Shown: in pieces, positions 61,101 through 64,000 of the stretch
Layout of the letters: each line of letters begins with the position of its first letter
How positions within the stretch are numbered: position 1 is the first letter of the stretch
Assembly (NCBI RefSeq): GCF_015057245.1
Contig: NZ_SVET01000003.1
Location: 1-64,000, forward strand
Reading direction: 5' to 3'
From: Pseudobutyrivibrio ruminis
GTDB taxonomy: Bacteria > Bacillota > Clostridia > Lachnospirales > Lachnospiraceae
Length of the DNA stretch: 64,000 bases
The notes under the pieces: model-generated
Database searches by the model: none
What the model saw: the letters and a program-made list of their open reading frames with translations, nothing else
What the model was told of the DNA's origin: nothing
Translations under genes and position numbers: made by a program

Positions 61101-61633
61101 TCAGTGGTAACGTATTTACCATTTATAAAATCTAAAAAAGCCTCGTACAAAACTAACAAATCCGAGGCTTTTCTTTTGAAGCTTTCCGACATCACAGGTG
61201 TGGCAATCATCTCCTTGAGCTTTTCCGGAGTGATGTTGTACTGAGTAAGCTCTGAAATTAATGACTTAACCTGAGTAATGTAGCTGATTCTTGTAATATT
61301 ATTCCTTAAAGTCTTTATGTCATTAATATTAGAGTTTATTAGCTTGCGAATCACAAGTGATTTTCCTGTATCATCCAATACAGCATTTACACCAGCTCCA
61401 AGTTCTTCAAATACTCTGTATGCCAAGCGATTAAATGATAGAACATCGATGTTCATAATACACTTGTTAGGGTGCATAGAAACAAGAAGTCTTTGGGTGG
61501 ACATGGTGTACTGTTCTGGCACAATAACAAGAAAATTCTTGTCTTTATTTGCCATAGCTTCTTTTATTATTCTTTTATAAAGGGTAGTGGATTTACCACT
61601 ACCCGAGTTACCAATTATTAATGATAATGACAT
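58172..61633 (-). CDS. addB: ATP-dependent helicase/nuclease subunit B
   Basis: 1,153 residues. The N-terminal ATP loop GNSGSGKSTTLYKRI is intact. The C-terminal nuclease domain (VRIIDYKSSGHKLD) is bracketed by the iron-sulfur cysteines: the first in YNECSYKYFL, the last three in DACKYCGFKSVC, as in Bacillus AddB. It is 15 bases behind the amidohydrolase gene. Confidence 0.97.
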   Translation of the reverse strand: MSLSLIIGNSGSGKSTTLYKRIIKEAMANKDKNFLVIVPEQYTMSTQRLLVSMHPNKCIMNIDVLSFNRLAYRVFEELGAGVNAVLDDTGKSLVIRKLINSNINDIKTLRNNITRISYITQVKSLISELTQYNITPEKLKEMIATPVMSESFKRKASDLLVLYEAFLDFINGKYVTTESILSTLNDMLDSSEIVNGSTVVLDGFTGFTPIQYQLVEHMLAICEEVAVTITADEDTPLLENLADDELFSMSSEFAIRMNKIAKRVGVTINKPTYISRENGWLSDNEILSHLEKNIFRAKPQKYLGEEEPNNHVLLTSLRSQREELQYVAIEINKLVREGMHYKDIAVVAPNLEEYRYLVSGIWSDYDIPYFVDAKTEILFHPMTEAIDALFDIFDNDFRREDVFRFLRTNLTDLTFEEMDYLENYLISTGIRGKKKYFHPFAIRSNSYSKDEDLLRVNEIREKFIAPFMAFDKQISKKCSVRTIATALYEIICYFDFEGQIKSREKLFEEGNQPVKAKEYSQIYQVIMDILDKLVGILGDEEMDLEEFHDIFEAGLSAASIGVIPPANDSVILGDIERTRLSNIKVLFCIGASDDAIPKKVENGGILSQLEREQLLAQGFELAPSDRQKSFRQRFYLYLMLTKPNEKLYITMPRVDSAGKAVNPSYLIDLFKNMFENLSLKEIESFAIEDRLLSKKSSLNYMIELVNKAASFGLESLSKQERGVLQELLNWAKEDSAEELDILLKGAFFEHKREDFSDDIMLAVNEALNADETIKGSVSRFELYNECSYKYFLTYIMKLQEREKFELSSIDMGNFYHEAIQRYSDSLKADNKTFKGVTEEEREAYIETAISQTFQSMAKVATLEDSTQRYIVESMKATLRHVVEIITTQVSRGEFEPELFEKKIQSEIINPVSGEVVANLNGKVDRIDMTEGDDRAVRIIDYKSSGHKLDLDECYYGLSMQLPIYMGVVLDKLKDKYPNSTMHPSAMLYYEMANKFLELSSSGENVKEKQLKLSRMEGILSSEPEDLAANDSTVGIEDWQTKESSIVPFGVKKDGELLASANAISREDMKTVIDYAALSAAKTAEGIINGRFEPAPARLGTQIDACKYCGFKSVCHFDENEPGYQARNLDKHKNKSDVLELMKEELGDKDSGTN

Positions 61634-61648
61634 TATTACTCCTAGTGA

Positions 61649-63196
61649 TTATTGAGGGAACATACCTCGCAGCATGGTTGCCATAGAACCCATTCTAGAC
61701 CTCTGGTAAGGCTTTCCCTTCAAATATAATTCTGCAACATTAATATTCTTTAATTCTTCCACTGGAACCTCGTATGGATTTGAATCAAGAATAACTATAT
61801 CACAGCTTTTGCCCATCTCCAACGTTCCTCTCTCCTTCTCATCAAATAATGAGTAGGCACCATTATATGTAGCCATTCTAAGGGCATCAAAAACAGACAC
61901 AGACTCTTCTGGATTTCTGTTGTTACAAGCATCGTGAATCCACATAATTGGATTTGGGTCAGAGGCAGGAGCATCTGAATTAAAGCACACCTTTATTCCC
62001 ATATCATTGATTGATTTAAGTGGATTAACTTTTGCAAATCTATCCTCTGACAACATCTCTTTAACAAAATCATCTACACCAGAAATATGTGACAGCATAG
62101 AAGGCCTAGCGGAAATCATAATATTGTATCTCTTGCAGATCTTTAAAGCACGCTCTGTAGGAAGTGAACCGTGTAAAATGATATGTCTATGATCGTATCT
62201 AGGATAATCCTCAAGGGCTAATGCAATTGCATTTACTGCCTGTTCAAATGCTGCATCCCCAACAGCATGTAAAGCTATTTGATAGCCCGCCCTGTTGGCA
62301 TTAATACAGAACTTTTGAACATCGATATCATCATAATATGAGACACCTTTGTTTTTTACAGTAGCATAATCATCTATTAAAGCTGCATCTAAGTTGGCAA
62401 AAGTACCATCCAAATCTGCAAATACTACACGATTCATATCTTTTTTGGTAATCTTATCCACATTAGAGCACTGATATGCAACTCTCAGTTGCATTCCATT
62501 ATCAAGTCCTTTCGCTACCGAACGCTCCATATCAAAATCATAATCTCGAATAAAACCTAAACCACTAGCTGAGCAAATCAATCCGACTCCTCTACTTGCC
62601 AGGAAATCTGATGTTTCCATCATTGAATCAATGACTTTCTTGGTAGATAAGCCATGAGTTATAAATTCGCAGGCGGCAGCAAAAGCTTCCTGTTTCAATT
62701 CTCCTGTAACAGGATTGAATCCTCTAAGATTTTCCGCCTTAGACTTAACAGCCTCAATAAAAAGACTATTAGCAACACCTGAATGGGCATCATGTTTTAT
62801 GATAAATGCGGCCTTTTCAGGACAAGCCGTATCCATCTGTTCTCTAAGAATTAAATAACCTTCTGAAACAGAAAACTCTGTTGCACCAAAGCCTACGATT
62901 ATACTCTCTCTTGATTCTTTTGCATATTTTTCCAACTGTTCCAATATCTTTGCATTTGAATCAGTATCATTTATTGGAAACATCTTATGCAATACAGAAA
63001 AACCAGAATAATGTGTATGGGTATCTACAAATGCAGGCAAAGCAACATTTTTGCCTAACTCGATAGGAGGAACCACCTCATACTGAGTTGGTAATGTGTT
63101 GCCAATATAAGCAATACGTCCTTCCCTTTCAACCAAGTAATTAGCAATTGTATTGTTTTCATCACAAGTGATTATTGTTCCATGAAATACCTGCAT
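61649..63196 (-). CDS. Amidohydrolase family 3 (YtcJ-like)
   Basis: 515 residues. A metal-dependent amidohydrolase barrel: LPAFVDTHTHYSGF with the metal HxH, IALHAVGDAAFEQAV, HGSLPTERALKICKRY and FNSDAPASDPNPIMW. N-terminal beta-sandwich opens IITCDENNTIANY. Substrate unknown; this family hydrolyses N-acyl amino acids, formamides or imines. It is 25 bases behind the phosphofructokinase gene and may be read with it into addBA. Confidence 0.88.
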   Translation of the reverse strand: MQVFHGTIITCDENNTIANYLVEREGRIAYIGNTLPTQYEVVPPIELGKNVALPAFVDTHTHYSGFSVLHKMFPINDTDSNAKILEQLEKYAKESRESIIVGFGATEFSVSEGYLILREQMDTACPEKAAFIIKHDAHSGVANSLFIEAVKSKAENLRGFNPVTGELKQEAFAAACEFITHGLSTKKVIDSMMETSDFLASRGVGLICSASGLGFIRDYDFDMERSVAKGLDNGMQLRVAYQCSNVDKITKKDMNRVVFADLDGTFANLDAALIDDYATVKNKGVSYYDDIDVQKFCINANRAGYQIALHAVGDAAFEQAVNAIALALEDYPRYDHRHIILHGSLPTERALKICKRYNIMISARPSMLSHISGVDDFVKEMLSEDRFAKVNPLKSINDMGIKVCFNSDAPASDPNPIMWIHDACNNRNPEESVSVFDALRMATYNGAYSLFDEKERGTLEMGKSCDIVILDSNPYEVPVEELKNINVAELYLKGKPYQRSRMGSMATMLRGMFPQ

Positions 63197-63221
63197 TTTT
63201 CTCCTCCATACCCCTCATTAA

Positions 63222-64000
63222 CTATTTTTTAACCGGTCTGTAAATGTGTCTTGGAATACCATCTACCATGATAGGCGATACATCCCCTTGTATCAGTGGT
63301 CTAACATATGTAATAAAGGCTTCTGTTACATATGTGCCATCATGAGTAATCCAATTTCTAGGTACAAGCTTTTCGTCATTAGCAATCTTGTGAACATCCT
63401 TAACCTCTGTACCACACTGATAAGGATCATCTGAATGGCGAGTAAGTGTAACCATCTTGCCTGTATCTCCCTCATCTGCAGCAAGGACGGCAGCACCACC
63501 AACCTGATATGCTTCAAGAATATCAACACGTGAAGCTAAATGTGAGCCAGCTCTCTGAAGTGTAGAAAGCTCAATAGCTCTTGTCTTACAGCCAAGCTCT
63601 CTTCCAATGTAGTTACATAGATAAGCAGCTGTTCCTGTAAGCTGTTTGTGATTGAATGCATCTACGAATTCAACATTATCACCTAGCTCACATACATATT
63701 TACCTTCTTTTGTATGAATACCTTCAGATATACATACAACTACTGATTTCTGTGTTTTAAGAAGCTTTACAACTCTTTCCTTAAATTTACTAAGATCAAA
63801 AGCAACTTCTGGTAAATAGATTAAATCTGGTCCCTCACAATCCTCTCCTTTTGCAAGGATAGATGCGCCTGTAAGCCAACCAGCATTACGTCCCATGATT
63901 TCCACAATTGTAACAAGGCCTTTGTCATATTCGAGGCAGTGGCCATCGCGGATAATCTCTTTAACTGATGTACCAATATATTTAGCAGCACTACCAAATC
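63222..64000 (-). CDS. 6-phosphofructokinase family protein (5' end beyond the window)
   Basis: About 259 C-terminal residues are visible and the frame is open to the window edge, so the start lies beyond 64000. The segment FGSAAKYIGTSVKEI, then VTIVEIMGRNAGWLTGAS is the family's MGR motif (fructose-6-phosphate binding), followed by DLIYLPEVAF and VCISEGIHTKEG. The sequence type is the PPi-dependent or mixed clade common in Clostridia. The GGDGT/GGDD residue that sets ATP against PPi use is outside the window, so the donor cannot be decided. Confidence 0.88.
   Translation of the reverse strand, partial: FGSAAKYIGTSVKEIIRDGHCLEYDKGLVTIVEIMGRNAGWLTGASILAKGEDCEGPDLIYLPEVAFDLSKFKERVVKLLKTQKSVVVCISEGIHTKEGKYVCELGDNVEFVDAFNHKQLTGTAAYLCNYIGRELGCKTRAIELSTLQRAGSHLASRVDILEAYQVGGAAVLAADEGDTGKMVTLTRHSDDPYQCGTEVKDVHKIANDEKLVPRNWITHDGTYVTEAFITYVRPLIQGDVSPIMVDGIPRHIYRPVKK

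Overview
The window looks like a chromosomal segment of a low-GC anaerobic Firmicute, most likely a Lachnospiraceae relative such as Butyrivibrio or Pseudobutyrivibrio. The evidence is AT-rich DNA, strong GGAGG ribosome binding sites, oxygen-sensitive enzymes (a glycyl radical enzyme, a CoA-dehydratase activase, a nitrogenase-like complex), AddAB, and an ANTAR regulator beside a glutamine synthetase. This is inferred from gene content only. Almost all genes lie on the minus strand; the 1,417-residue activase at 6.5-10.8 kb is the one clear exception. I saw no rRNA, tRNA, CRISPR array, insertion sequence or phage gene.

0-14.7 kb: an iron-sulfur aldo/keto reductase; a glutamine synthetase-like / ANTAR / pyrG / nucleobase permease operon whose leader holds a terminator hairpin; the activase; an oligo-1,6-glucosidase; and htpG with a CIRCE element.

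14.8-34.9 kb and 36.4-46.4 kb: what reads as a sulfur-acquisition island in six transcription units. (1) metY, a small siroheme sulfite reductase, TusA, thioredoxin, a ThiS-like carrier ending GGGC, a ThiF-like enzyme, a JAMM protease, hemC and cobA-hemD: sulfite to sulfide, to a protein thiocarboxylate, to homocysteine. (2) A glycyl radical enzyme whose active site matches isethionate sulfite-lyase, with its activase and a two-permease ABC transporter. (3) A YeiH-type exporter with two small membrane proteins. (4) A rhodanese-TtcA fusion. (5) hemA-hemB-hemL, feeding siroheme. (6) yezD, metK, three nitrogenase-like genes, a radical SAM protein, a sulfonate-type ABC transporter and an MTA/SAH nucleosidase. 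All six promoters carry a related 17-bp motif, near CCTATCAACCTAGTAGG, at the -10 or -35, which suggests one shared, probably sulfur-responsive, repressor. A DUF3990 toxin / XRE antitoxin pair (35.0-36.3 kb) interrupts the island.

46.4-51.3 kb: a thioesterase and a LacI-controlled carbohydrate ABC transporter. 51.4-64 kb: an acyltransferase, a histone H1-like protein, a foldase-like lipoprotein, addA/addB, an amidohydrolase and the 3' part of a phosphofructokinase gene cut by the window edge.

The best candidate for an undescribed system is the nitrogenase-like operon at 36.4-46.4 kb. Its D-like subunit keeps only one cysteine, its K-like subunit keeps three P-cluster-type cysteines, and the FeMo-cofactor ligands are missing. 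It sits with SAM-metabolism genes and a sulfonate-type transporter under the same operator as the sulfite and homocysteine genes.
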